Part shown: positions 9,417 through 17,456 of the stretch, piece by piece
How the letters are laid out: every line of letters begins with the position of its first letter
Position numbering within the stretch: position 1 is the first letter of the stretch
Assembly (NCBI RefSeq): GCF_014472415.1
Contig: NZ_JACSZV010000006.1
Coordinates: forward strand, 1-64,000
Direction of reading: 5' to 3'
Length of the DNA stretch: 64,000 bases
Source of the DNA: Pseudomonas sp. N40(2020)
GTDB lineage: Bacteria > Pseudomonadota > Gammaproteobacteria > Pseudomonadales > Pseudomonadaceae
Translations under genes and position numbers: made by a program
Notes under the pieces: generated by a model
Told to the model about the DNA's origin: nothing
The model's input: only the letters and a program-made list of their open reading frames with translations
Databases searched by the model: none

Positions 9417-9520
9417 TCAAAGCAGGTAGACGCCACGGGCATCAGCGACGGTATATAACTATATTAATGGTTTGAAGAATAAATCTAGAACTTTTTTGTC
9501 AAAGCGCCATTATTCCTGCC

Positions 9521-10024
9521 TCAGCGATCCTCCCGGCGCCGACGCTCCACCAGCGGCACCAGATAAACCGGCACCTTGGCCAATTGCAGTACCCGCGCCG
9601 CCGTGCGCCCCAAGGGTGTTTCCGCGCCTACCCCGTGGCTGTGACTTCCTACGATCAGCAAATCGACAGAGAGTTTCTGCGCCTGGTCGAGAATCACCTG
9701 CGAAGGATCGCCCTGTAGCACGCGTACCGCGCAAATCCGCTGCAGATCCTGCTCGCCCTCCTCGCCCAGCTCTTCACGAAAACTGTCGAGCACCCGTTGC
9801 TCGATATTGGCGATGACTGTTTTCAGACCCTGGCTGTGGAATTCGTTCAACGCCTGCTCGTCGAGATAACTCTGCAACACAGATTCGGCAAACAGCCCCA
9901 TCGGTTCCACCGCATGCACTACATATAAGTCGGCATCGAACGTTCGCGCCAAGGCCAGGGCATGCTGCATCACAAACGGCGCGTACAGACCGAGGTCAGT
10001 GGCATACAGCATCGAACGAATCAT
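9521..10024 (-). CDS. Universal stress protein (UspA family)
   Basis: A 167-residue single Usp domain. It begins MIRSMLYATDLGLYAPFVMQHAL, with the aspartate after the first strand, and ends with the nucleotide-binding loop region VGSHSHGVGAETPLGRTAARVLQLAKVPVYLVP. A strong AGGAGGT lies four bases before the ATG at 10024, which sets the start; the few upstream codons are not used. The gene is monocistronic. Its function in stress survival is inferred from the family. Confidence 0.9.
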   Translation of the reverse strand: MIRSMLYATDLGLYAPFVMQHALALARTFDADLYVVHAVEPMGLFAESVLQSYLDEQALNEFHSQGLKTVIANIEQRVLDSFREELGEEGEQDLQRICAVRVLQGDPSQVILDQAQKLSVDLLIVGSHSHGVGAETPLGRTAARVLQLAKVPVYLVPLVERRRREDR

Positions 10025-10122
10025 ATGACCTCCTCGCAAGCCAACATGGCGGACATTTGATTCAGCTTAGCAGTGCCTTGGCGAGTACGACGTGTGACGC
10101 AACGTCTTGAAGCACAGGGCCT

Positions 10123-11028
10123 TTAGATCGATGGTTCGTTGCTGATGCCGTGTGGCACATGGCCGGTTGCAACCACTTCGCGGGCAAGCTCGCAGTGGCC
10201 GGCCTGATCGTCAAAGAACACGTCGGCGGCAAACGCTTCGAGAAACGCCGATTTGGTCAGGCCGCCGAGAAACAGGGATTCATCGAGACGAATGTCCCAC
10301 TCGCGCAGCGTGCGGATGACTCGCTCATGGGCCGGAGCCGAACGAGCGGTCACCAGCGCGGTACGGATCGGGCAGTCATCGTCGGGGAATTCGCGTTGCA
10401 GCAGATTGAGCGCCGCCAGGAAGCCCTTGAATGGCCCACCGCGCAATGGCTCACGCGCCGATTCGCGCTCCTTGGCCTGGAACGCTTCCAACCCGCCTGA
10501 CTGATAGACGCGCTCCGACTCGTCGGAAAAAATCACCGCGTCACCGTCGAAGGCGATGCGCAGTTCGTCGCTGGCCGCACGGCTGGCGCCCCCGGACAAA
10601 ATGGTCGCGGCGGCGAAGCCGGCATCCAGCGCCGCGCGAACGTCCTCGGCATGGGTGGAGAGAAACAGGTCGCAACCAAACGCCTTCAGATAGGGATAAG
10701 GACTGCGCCCGCCGACAAACGCCGCGCGGGAAATCGCCAGGCCGTAATGATGAATCGAATTGAACACGCGCAACCCGGTGTCGGCGCTGTTGCGTGACAC
10801 CAGAATCACCTCGACCCGCGCGCGGCCGAGGCGACTGTTCAGGCTCAAGAGTTTTTCCACCAGTGGAAAGGCGTCACCGGGCGCGAGGATCTCGTCTTCG
10901 TGCTCGATCTGGTATTGCCGGTAGGCTTCGACGCCGCTCGACAGGTAGACCTTGTGGCTCTCGCTCAGGTCGAACAAGGCGCGCGACGAAATCGCCAGCA
11001 CCAGTTTGTCATCGATGTTCTTGGCCAT
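10123..11028 (-). CDS. 5'-nucleotidase (cytosolic NT5C1-like family)
   Basis: A 301-residue protein of the 5-nucleotidase family related to eukaryotic cytosolic 5'-nucleotidase I, which hydrolyses nucleoside monophosphates. Visible marks are the opening DDKLVLAISSRALFDL, EVILVSRNSADTGLRVFNSI, and a C-terminal AFAADVFFDDQAGHCE, which carry HAD-type aspartates. ATG 11028 is used, with a GGGGAAGG purine run upstream. It lies 32 bases downstream of the ketopantoate-reductase-like gene on the same strand and is probably in the same transcript. Confidence 0.85.
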   Translation of the reverse strand: MAKNIDDKLVLAISSRALFDLSESHKVYLSSGVEAYRQYQIEHEDEILAPGDAFPLVEKLLSLNSRLGRARVEVILVSRNSADTGLRVFNSIHHYGLAISRAAFVGGRSPYPYLKAFGCDLFLSTHAEDVRAALDAGFAAATILSGGASRAASDELRIAFDGDAVIFSDESERVYQSGGLEAFQAKERESAREPLRGGPFKGFLAALNLLQREFPDDDCPIRTALVTARSAPAHERVIRTLREWDIRLDESLFLGGLTKSAFLEAFAADVFFDDQAGHCELAREVVATGHVPHGISNEPSI

Positions 11029-11060
11029 GCCTTCCCCCGCCCCCACAACAAAAAACCGAC

Positions 11061-12014
11061 TTAAACGTTACGTCGGTCGATAAAACTCAAATTGCGATAC
11101 AGCGCCTCGATGCGCGGCAGCTCACAGCCTGCCGCTCTCGCCGCCACCAGTGGTCGGGCATAAATCGCCTCCAGCTCCAGCGGTCGCTTATGCAAAAAGT
11201 CGTGGTACATGCTCGGCCAGTAGTCGGGCATTTTCTCGGTCATCATGAACAGGTACTCGGCATAACCGGGCGGGATCTCGTGACCGCAAGCCCGCGCGCC
11301 CAGCACCACTTCGGCCATAAGCGCCTGGATCAATGCGCGGCTGTCGTCGTCGGCCATCAGTGGCGTAGTGCTGGCGCCGAGTAACACCGAGAGACCGTTG
11401 TAGGGAATATTCCAGACCAGTTTCTGCCAGCGTGCCTGATGTAGATTGGGCATTGCCTGGGAGTCGATACCCGCGGCACGGAACAGTCCGGCGCCTTCTT
11501 CGACCAACGCCATGCGCGCCGCGTCATCGACTGCCGGGCCGCTGTGATAACCGACGTTTACTGCGCCGAGGGCTTGGTGGGTAATCTGCCCCGGCCCGTC
11601 GCGATGCACGCAGACCAGGCACAGACCACCCAACACATGCAGGGACTCAGGCAACAACTCACGCAAACTGTCCTCGACGTCCAGACCATTTTGCAGCACC
11701 AGCACTTTCGCATCGGGCTTGGCCGCTTGAATGATCGCCGGAGCAAGGCCTGCCGAACTGGTGGTCTTGGCACCGACCAGCAGCCAGTCGCACTTGGGCA
11801 TGTCTTCAGCAGCAGAATAGGCCTGCACCGGATTCAGCGTCAGCTTGCCGTGCACCGCGCTGTCCACCTGCAAGCCGCGCTCGGCCACAGCCGAAAACTC
11901 ACTGCGCAACAGAAAGTGCACATCGAATCCGGCTCGTGCCAGCATCAATCCGTAGAACCCGCCGATGGCGCCAGTACCGATGATCCCCACTACCGGTTTG
12001 TTGATTGCCCCCAT
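11061..12014 (-). CDS. Ketopantoate reductase-like dehydrogenase
   Basis: A 317-residue NADP-dependent 2-dehydropantoate 2-reductase-family enzyme. The N-terminal Rossmann motif is GIIGTGAIGGFYGLMLARAG, the middle has VLVLQNGLDVEDSL, and the helical C-terminal domain contains KLVWNIPYNGLSVLLG with the conserved lysine and asparagine. The true substrate may be another 2-oxoacid, because Pseudomonas genomes usually have several paralogues. Its ATG directly abuts the stop codon of the thioredoxin-like gene upstream, indicating an operon with it and with the nucleotidase downstream. Confidence 0.88.
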   Translation of the reverse strand: MGAINKPVVGIIGTGAIGGFYGLMLARAGFDVHFLLRSEFSAVAERGLQVDSAVHGKLTLNPVQAYSAAEDMPKCDWLLVGAKTTSSAGLAPAIIQAAKPDAKVLVLQNGLDVEDSLRELLPESLHVLGGLCLVCVHRDGPGQITHQALGAVNVGYHSGPAVDDAARMALVEEGAGLFRAAGIDSQAMPNLHQARWQKLVWNIPYNGLSVLLGASTTPLMADDDSRALIQALMAEVVLGARACGHEIPPGYAEYLFMMTEKMPDYWPSMYHDFLHKRPLELEAIYARPLVAARAAGCELPRIEALYRNLSFIDRRNV

Positions 12015-12401
12015 TTATGGCAACTCCTCTGCAATTCGACCCAGCGCCTGCGCCAGCGACGCGTTCAGCTCTTCGGCCGTAAGGCGCGTATGCAATGCCC
12101 CAAAGAACTCACCGTCGCGCACCACAAACAGCGCCGGCAAATGAAAGACCTGGTAACGCTCCACCAGCCCGCCGTTGTCACTGGCGTCTATCCAGCACAG
12201 CCGATCCACCGCCAAGTCAAAACCGGGCAATACCTCACGGGCATAGCGGCAACTGGCGCAGCCGACGCTGGTGAAAATCACCAGAGAAACGCCACTCATT
12301 GCCAGCAGCCGCTGGTCGGCGTCGAAATCGGTCAGTTCGGATTCGACCACTATACTGGGGGAAACAATGTCAAATGGCCGACACAGGGAGTCTGTGCTCA
12401 T
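12015..12401 (-). CDS. Thioredoxin-like protein with CASC motif
   Basis: About 128 residues with a thioredoxin fold. The strand LVIFTSVGCASCRYAREVLPGFD holds a CxxC redox motif, and FHLPALFVVRDGEFFGAL contains the cis-proline of the fold. No signal peptide is seen, so it is probably cytoplasmic. The start is uncertain: ATG 12401 overlaps the start of the divergent PilZ gene, ATG 12413 is also possible, and the conserved fold would tolerate a start at 12299. It heads an apparent operon with the ketopantoate-reductase-like and nucleotidase genes. Confidence 0.8.
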   Translation of the reverse strand: MSTDSLCRPFDIVSPSIVVESELTDFDADQRLLAMSGVSLVIFTSVGCASCRYAREVLPGFDLAVDRLCWIDASDNGGLVERYQVFHLPALFVVRDGEFFGALHTRLTAEELNASLAQALGRIAEELP

Positions 12402-12843
12402 GGGACGTTTCATTCCTCATCCGGACGAAGTGCCGGTTGAATTAACCTTACTCAAGCCTGAGTGTATTTCCAGGCAACAGCTGCACACTATCAGCCTCGG
12501 CGGGATCGCTTGCAATTATCACCGTGCCTGGCGCCACGGTACGGCCCTGCAAGTGCGCATGCCGACGCTCAATGCCGACATCTGTTTTCCAGGGTACGTG
12601 GCGTGGTGTTTGCGCCGCAAAAAAGGCTATCTGCTGGGCATCGCCTTCACCGACGAACAAACGCTGTTCAGCGCGCGAATGGGTGAGCAGGTGTGTCAGA
12701 TCGAACGCTACTGCCGCATGAACGACACCCACGATGACCTGCAGAATATTCAGGCGCTGGCCCTGCAATGGGTCGAACAGCACGCCGACGAGTTCTCCCA
12801 GGACAGCGTTCGCAAGGCTTTTGCCCAGCCAGTGCTGGATTAA
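12400..12843 (+). CDS. PilZ domain protein with degenerate c-di-GMP motif
   Basis: A 147-residue protein with a PilZ-like beta-barrel at about residues 10-90. HTISLGGIACNY stands where the (D/N)xSxxG motif normally lies, but the arginine pair (RxxxR) that precedes it in c-di-GMP binders is not evident. The remaining 55 residues are helical and may bind a partner. GGGAG lies nine bases upstream of the ATG. It diverges from the thioredoxin-like gene with overlapping start codons. It may be a PilZ protein that works through protein contacts. Confidence 0.78.
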   Translation: MGRFIPHPDEVPVELTLLKPECISRQQLHTISLGGIACNYHRAWRHGTALQVRMPTLNADICFPGYVAWCLRRKKGYLLGIAFTDEQTLFSARMGEQVCQIERYCRMNDTHDDLQNIQALALQWVEQHADEFSQDSVRKAFAQPVLD

Positions 12844-12973
12844 AGCGGCGTTTGCCCATTGTCGAGCAGCGCCTGACGCGCTAAGGTTCCGTTCCCCCGA
12901 CGCGCTTAAATCTGCTGTGCTCCGCCGCGCGGGGATCGCTGGCGGCCGGCACCCGTGACCTGACGAGTAAACG

Positions 12974-14050
12974 ATGGCTGATTTACCGATCAACGACCTA
13001 AACGTCGCCTCTAACGAGACCCTGATCACTCCCGATCAGCTCAAGCGTGATATCCCTCTGAGCGAAGCTGCCCTGCGCACCGTCACCAAGGGCCGCGAAG
13101 TCATTCGCAACATTCTTGATGGCACCGACCACCGTCTGTTCGTAGTGATCGGTCCGTGCTCGATCCACGACATCAAGGCTGCCCACGAATACGCCGAGCG
13201 CCTGAAGGTGCTGGCTGCGGAAGTCTCCGATACCTTGTATCTGGTCATGCGCGTGTATTTCGAAAAGCCGCGCACCACTGTCGGCTGGAAAGGTCTGATC
13301 AACGATCCGTATCTGGACGACTCTTTCAAAATTCAGGACGGTCTGCACATCGGTCGCCAGTTGCTGCTGGACCTGGCCGAAAAAGGCCTGCCGACTGCCA
13401 CCGAAGCCCTGGACCCGATTTCCCCGCAGTATCTGCAGGACCTGATCAGCTGGTCGGCCATCGGCGCGCGTACCACAGAATCCCAGACTCACCGTGAGAT
13501 GGCTTCCGGCCTGTCCTCGGCAGTCGGTTTCAAGAACGGCACCGATGGCGGTCTGACTGTGGCGATCAACGCCTTGCAGTCGGTTTCCAGCCCGCACCGT
13601 TTCCTCGGCATCAACCAGGAAGGTGGCGTGTCGATCGTCACCACCAAAGGCAACGCCTACGGTCACGTAGTGCTGCGCGGTGGCAATGGCAAGCCGAACT
13701 ACGATTCGGTCAGCGTTGCCCTGTGCGAGCAGGCGTTGAACAAGGCGAAGATCAAGCCGAACATCATGGTCGATTGCAGCCACGCCAACTCCAACAAGGA
13801 CCCGGCCCTGCAACCGCTGGTGATGGAGAACGTCGCCAACCAGATCCTCGAAGGCAACCAGTCGATCATCGGCCTGATGGTCGAGAGCCACTTGAACTGG
13901 GGCTGCCAGGCGATTCCAAAAGACCTCGCCGATCTGCAATACGGCGTGTCGATCACCGATGCTTGCATTGACTGGTCCGCCACCGAAAACACCTTGCGCA
14001 GCATGCATGCCAAGCTCAAGGATGTTCTGCCAAAACGCCAGCGCAGTTGA
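12974..14050 (+). CDS. 3-deoxy-7-phosphoheptulonate (DAHP) synthase, class I
   Basis: A 358-residue AroF/G/H-type enzyme that condenses phosphoenolpyruvate and erythrose 4-phosphate in the first step of the shikimate pathway. It contains LFVVIGPCSIHD, YFEKPRTTVGWKGLINDP, GARTTESQTHREMASGLSS, KNGTDG and MVDCSHANSNKD, which carry the metal-binding cysteine, histidine and aspartate. Which aromatic amino acid inhibits it cannot be told. It is monocistronic and ends at a strong hairpin terminator. Confidence 0.95.
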   Translation: MADLPINDLNVASNETLITPDQLKRDIPLSEAALRTVTKGREVIRNILDGTDHRLFVVIGPCSIHDIKAAHEYAERLKVLAAEVSDTLYLVMRVYFEKPRTTVGWKGLINDPYLDDSFKIQDGLHIGRQLLLDLAEKGLPTATEALDPISPQYLQDLISWSAIGARTTESQTHREMASGLSSAVGFKNGTDGGLTVAINALQSVSSPHRFLGINQEGGVSIVTTKGNAYGHVVLRGGNGKPNYDSVSVALCEQALNKAKIKPNIMVDCSHANSNKDPALQPLVMENVANQILEGNQSIIGLMVESHLNWGCQAIPKDLADLQYGVSITDACIDWSATENTLRSMHAKLKDVLPKRQRS

Positions 14051-14073
14051 TACGCGGTTTACGGGCATAAAAA

Positions 14074-14099
14074 AACGCCGGGCATTGCCCGGCGTTTTT
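14074..14099 (+). terminator. Terminator after DAHP synthase
   Basis: AACGCCGGGC (14074-14083) pairs with GCCCGGCGTT (14087-14096) around a three-base loop and is followed by T residues. The A run on its left makes it usable for the convergent GNAT gene too. Confidence 0.92.
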
Positions 14100-14115
14100 G
14101 TGTGTGGCGTATGGC

Positions 14116-14397
14116 TCAGATCTTCGCGGCGCGACGCTGATGACGCTCCATGTAGCGCTCGACGTAGGAGCACGATGGAATCACCGTGTAGCCCATTTCT
14201 TCGGCGTATTGCAGCGCGCTTTCGGTCAGCGCTGCGGCAATGCCACGGCCGCGCAGGGCGTTGGGCACAAACGTACGATAGATATCCAGGGTCTGTTTCC
14301 CCAGATCCATATAGGTCAGGTAGGCACGATGACCGTCCACATTGGTCTCGAACTGATGACCAGCCTGGTCATGGTGGATGGACAACGCCTCGCTCAT
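14116..14397 (-). CDS. Small GNAT-family N-acetyltransferase
   Basis: A 93-residue protein of the short GNAT class related to YidJ/YjdJ-type acetyltransferases. The acetyl-CoA loop is NALRGRGIAAALTESALQYA, followed by GYTVIPSCSYVERYMERH, which is very conserved in this group. ATG 14397 has GAGGAG five bases upstream. Substrates of these minimal enzymes are unknown. It converges on the DAHP synthase terminator. Confidence 0.87.
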   Translation of the reverse strand: MSEALSIHHDQAGHQFETNVDGHRAYLTYMDLGKQTLDIYRTFVPNALRGRGIAAALTESALQYAEEMGYTVIPSCSYVERYMERHQRRAAKI

Positions 14398-15033
14398 CAC
14401 TACTCCTCGCGGGTCTTGAATTCTGACCCCTACCTTACCGATGTTTTTCCGGCGAAGGAACATCTACGCCACCCCGTGCCTGTCGGACACCGAGAAGAGA
14501 CACACCGATCTCGCACAACCGAGCACGTAATAAATAGTAGGCACCATTGGCGAAATTGCTCAAGGTGCGCTCGTCATCACGCTCAAAGACCGGGGTTGCT
14601 CCGATGGACGCAGGGTGGCTGGGGGAGAAGATCTCCCCGGCCGACTACCTGAACATTGCCGGATGTTGAGACTTAAGACGTGCGACCTTTTTTAAAGTCA
14701 CCTCAACATGGACAAAGATAAGCGAAGCAGCACACAAATCCGGAACAAAAGTATGGACGAAGTCATATAGACAGACTTTAGCCACTACCTGCAATACAGC
14801 ACGAGACACCGGGAACTTTTTCTCAATAACTCGCTATGCGCGGGGCTTGCAGCTGGATACTTTTTAAACAGCTCAGTTAAAAGTTGCTCGAAAAAGAATC
14901 AACGCCTACAATTTTTTTTGCTTCTTGCCTTACGTCAGTTTACTTACTACAAGTAATGGGTAGTATGTACGCCGGCTATTTCCTCAATCGGAGGAGACAG
15001 CCACTTAATTGAAAGTCCTTGAAGGGGAACACG
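14398..15033. other. Gene-poor, A+T-rich region before oprI
   Basis: This 636-base stretch has no open frame I can support. It contains a perfect hairpin (GGGGAGA, 14622-14628, with TCTCCCC, 14632-14638) not followed by a T run, and a short frame ending near 14668 that encodes ADYLNIAGC before its stop and might be a gene remnant. The last 120 bases hold the probable oprI promoter and leader. Confidence 0.5.
14939..14966 (+). promoter_or_regulatory. Candidate sigma-70 promoter of oprI
   Basis: TTTACT (14939-14944) and TAGTAT (14961-14966) are separated by 16 bases, about 70 bases before the oprI ATG. The A+T-rich DNA upstream would suit a very strong promoter, as expected for this abundant lipoprotein. 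Confidence 0.4.
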
Positions 15034-15285
15034 ATGAACAACGTTCTGAAATTCTCTGCTCTGGCTCTGGCCGCAGTTCTGGCTACCGGTTGCAGCAGCG
15101 CATCGAAAGAAACCGAAGCACGTCTGACCGCTACTGAAGACGCAGCTGCTCGCTCCCAGGCTCGTGCAGACGAAGCTTACCGTAAAGCTGATGAAGCTCT
15201 GGCTGCTGCTCAAAAAGCACAACAGACTGCTGACGAAGCTAACGAGCGTGCTCTGCGCATGCTGGACAAAGCTAGCCGCAAGTAA
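15034..15285 (+). CDS. oprI: Major outer membrane lipoprotein OprI
   Basis: OprI, 83 residues, is the Pseudomonas counterpart of Braun's lipoprotein. A signal peptide ends in the lipobox LATGC, followed by an alanine-rich heptad coiled coil (residues about 25-78) and a C-terminal RK, whose lysine can be joined to peptidoglycan. Codon use is highly biased, as in very strongly expressed genes. AAGGGGA lies before the ATG at 15034. The next gene, convergent, is an L,D-transpeptidase, the enzyme class that makes this link. A strong terminator follows. Confidence 0.97.
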   Translation: MNNVLKFSALALAAVLATGCSSASKETEARLTATEDAAARSQARADEAYRKADEALAAAQKAQQTADEANERALRMLDKASRK

Positions 15286-15306
15286 TAATCCCTCGGGATT
15301 GTTATC

Positions 15307-15337
15307 AAGCCGACCCATTTTTTGGGTCGGCTTTTTT
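15307..15337 (+). terminator. oprI terminator
   Basis: AAGCCGACCCA (15307-15317) pairs with TGGGTCGGCTT (15323-15333), followed by a run of T. Confidence 0.93.
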
Positions 15338-15361
15338 GTGCCCGACGCTTTTGTCCGGGCA

Positions 15362-15394
15362 TAAAAAAACCCGCCGATGCTGACATCGGCGGGT
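15362..15394 (-). terminator. Terminator of the L,D-transpeptidase gene
   Basis: ACCCGCCGATG (15369-15379) pairs with CATCGGCGGGT (15384-15394). On the minus strand it is followed by a run of seven T. It stands back to back with the oprI terminator. Confidence 0.92.
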
Positions 15395-15407
15395 TTTGTT
15401 TTTCAGC

Positions 15408-16379
15408 TTACTGTTGCAGGTCGATCGGCGCAGTCGAAACAATCGGTGCCGAAGTACTCGGCGTACCGATTTCCGTCGGCAGGCCGTCTTCGGCCGCGAC
15501 CACATCACGCACCACATCCCAGTTCATGCGCAGGTTGTTGGTGACGTCTTCACGCTTGAGCATCGCGTTGATCACCGCAGTGTGCTTGTCGACCACCGAC
15601 GGGTTGCCCTTGTCGTCGATCGGCGTGTGCGCTTCCAGATAGACCTTGCCGCCACTGCGACCGAACTTGTACGCATCGTTGATGATACGCACCGAGGTAC
15701 CGACCGGAACCATGCCGGCCATCTCCAGCACGTTGTTGTTGAACATGCGGAAACAGCCATGGCTGGTGCGCATACCGATACCAAACTTCTTGTTCGAACC
15801 GTGAATCAGGTAGCCCGGAGTACCCAGGGTGAACTTGAACGGCCCCAGAGGATTGTCTGGACCTGCCGGCACCACGTTTGGCAGCGGATCACCATCAGCG
15901 GCGTGTTCGGCCTTGATCGACGCTGGAGGCGTCCAGGTAGGGTTCGGCGTCTTCGCCGTGATCGAGGTGTGCGCGATGGGCGAACCCCAGCCCTCACGAC
16001 CGATACCCAGCGGGAAGGTGTACACCACGTTCCGGCCTTTCGGGAAGTAGTAGAGACGGTATTCGGCAAGGTTGATGACGATGCCTTCACGCGGGCCTGG
16101 CGGCAGAATGAAACGCGTCGGCAGGACGATTTCGGTACCGGCGCCCGGCAACCAGGCATCGACGCCCGGGTTGGCCGCAACCATTTCCGAATAACCCAGA
16201 TCGTAGGTTGTGCCCAGATCGGCGAAAGTGTCTTCGTACTTGGCTTTGATCACCTGCACCTGGCCGATGATGTCCTCACCGGGAGGTGGCAGGGGAAGCT
16301 CCAATGCAGCAACGGGACCGGCCACACACAGGGCGGCAAGTGACAGGCAGCGGGTGACGGCAGGAAAGCGCGGCAACAT
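15408..16379 (-). CDS. L,D-transpeptidase (YkuD/ErfK family)
   Basis: A 323-residue periplasmic enzyme with an N-terminal signal peptide, a LysM-like segment (TYDLGYSEMVAANPGVDAWLPGAGTEIVLP) and a YkuD catalytic domain with SHGCFRM holding the active cysteine, and HGSNKKFG before it. Family members form 3-3 peptidoglycan crosslinks or attach Braun-type lipoproteins to peptidoglycan. The neighbour oprI, whose product ends in lysine, makes OprI anchoring the likely task. ATG 16379 is chosen because GAAGGA lies upstream; earlier in-frame ATGs at 16397 and 16430 are possible. Confidence 0.92.
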   Translation of the reverse strand: MLPRFPAVTRCLSLAALCVAGPVAALELPLPPPGEDIIGQVQVIKAKYEDTFADLGTTYDLGYSEMVAANPGVDAWLPGAGTEIVLPTRFILPPGPREGIVINLAEYRLYYFPKGRNVVYTFPLGIGREGWGSPIAHTSITAKTPNPTWTPPASIKAEHAADGDPLPNVVPAGPDNPLGPFKFTLGTPGYLIHGSNKKFGIGMRTSHGCFRMFNNNVLEMAGMVPVGTSVRIINDAYKFGRSGGKVYLEAHTPIDDKGNPSVVDKHTAVINAMLKREDVTNNLRMNWDVVRDVVAAEDGLPTEIGTPSTSAPIVSTAPIDLQQ

Positions 16380-16489
16380 CCGGAAAATCCTTCGCATGAT
16401 CAACAAGGGTATAAGTGCGCGATTGTACACCGCGCCTCGGGAATTCGGGGAGATGCGCCGATAGACCGTGCAAAGCGGCCTGAATGGCT

Positions 16490-16783
16490 TTAAAGCTCGA
16501 AGCGCAACTCAGGCCAGATCGGCGAAGTGCCGCGCTTCTGCGACTCCAGGATTGCCCGGCACAGCGAACACAGACGCTGGTCCTGGAACACCCGGCGATC
16601 CACGCTCGACCAGCGCGGCTGTGCCGGCAGCAGGCTGCCGCACAGGGTGCGATCGGCCGAGCCGCCCAATTCGAGTTGACGGGTCACCAGATGCACCCGC
16701 ACTTCCTGGCAGGCGAACAGATCCAACTGCTCGTCAGGCTCGATCAGTTGGTAGGCAAACAGGGACCAGGCAGAACGCGGCAT
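16490..16783 (-). CDS. Conserved hypothetical protein with CxxC
   Basis: A 97-residue soluble protein that I cannot assign. The C-terminal part has LCSLCRAILE, a CxxC that could bind metal, and another cysteine in TLCGSLLP, so a small zinc site is possible. It lies between the L,D-transpeptidase gene and tesA on the same strand as both. The start ATG 16783 is preferred to one nine codons earlier because MPRSAWSLFAYQL begins a conserved-looking region. Confidence 0.7.
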   Translation of the reverse strand: MPRSAWSLFAYQLIEPDEQLDLFACQEVRVHLVTRQLELGGSADRTLCGSLLPAQPRWSSVDRRVFQDQRLCSLCRAILESQKRGTSPIWPELRFEL

Positions 16784-16840
16784 TGGGGGCTCCAAATAAG
16801 GGGGCGCCACATTAGCCGAAAGCCTGCCGCTAGAAAAGCC

Positions 16841-17446
16841 TCATAACAGGGGTTTTAGCGTAGGCCAGACATTTTCCAGCAACTTGCCCTGAGCCCCGGC
16901 CGCCGGGTGCAGACCATCGGCCTGCATCAGGTCTGGATGACCGCCTACACCGTCGAGAAAAAACGGCACCAGCGGGATCTTTTTATCCTCGGCGAGATTG
17001 CCGTAGACCTCGGCGAAGGCATCGGTGTAGCGCTTACCGTAGTTAGGCGGCAATTGCATACCGAGCAACAGCACCTTGGCGCCGCTTTGGCGAGAGCTGT
17101 CGATCATCGAGGCAAGATTTTGTTGCAATTGCGTTGGCGGCATTCCGCGCAAGCCGTCATTGCCTCCCAACTCGAGAATCACCAGCTCAGGCTTATGCTC
17201 TGCAAGCAGCGCTGGCAGGCGCGCCTGGCCTCCGGCACTGGTGTCGCCGCTGATGGAGGCATTCACTACTTTGTCGTCGAAACCCTCCTGTTTGAGCCGT
17301 TGCTCAAGCAACGATACCCATCCCAAGCGGGTATCCAGTCCGAAACCGGCGCTGATACTATCGCCAACGATCAGGACAGTACCCGCCGCTGCGTTCTGGG
17401 CCATGCACATCAAGGCCAGGCCAGCACTCAAAAACCACACACGCAT
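16841..17446 (-). CDS. tesA: Periplasmic GDSL esterase/lysophospholipase TesA
   Basis: A 201-residue SGNH hydrolase with a signal peptide (MRVWFLSAGLALMCMAQNAAA). The catalytic serine is in GDSISAGFG, the oxyanion residues are in NASISGD and GGNDGLRG, and the Asp-His pair is in DGLHP. These match TesA, a thioesterase/protease I/lysophospholipase L1. ATG 17446 has GGAG six bases before it. The divergent ABC exporter operon starts only 10 bases away, the arrangement also found in E. coli (tesA and ybbA). Confidence 0.94.
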   Translation of the reverse strand: MRVWFLSAGLALMCMAQNAAAGTVLIVGDSISAGFGLDTRLGWVSLLEQRLKQEGFDDKVVNASISGDTSAGGQARLPALLAEHKPELVILELGGNDGLRGMPPTQLQQNLASMIDSSRQSGAKVLLLGMQLPPNYGKRYTDAFAEVYGNLAEDKKIPLVPFFLDGVGGHPDLMQADGLHPAAGAQGKLLENVWPTLKPLL

Positions 17447-17456
17447 CGGATTCTCC

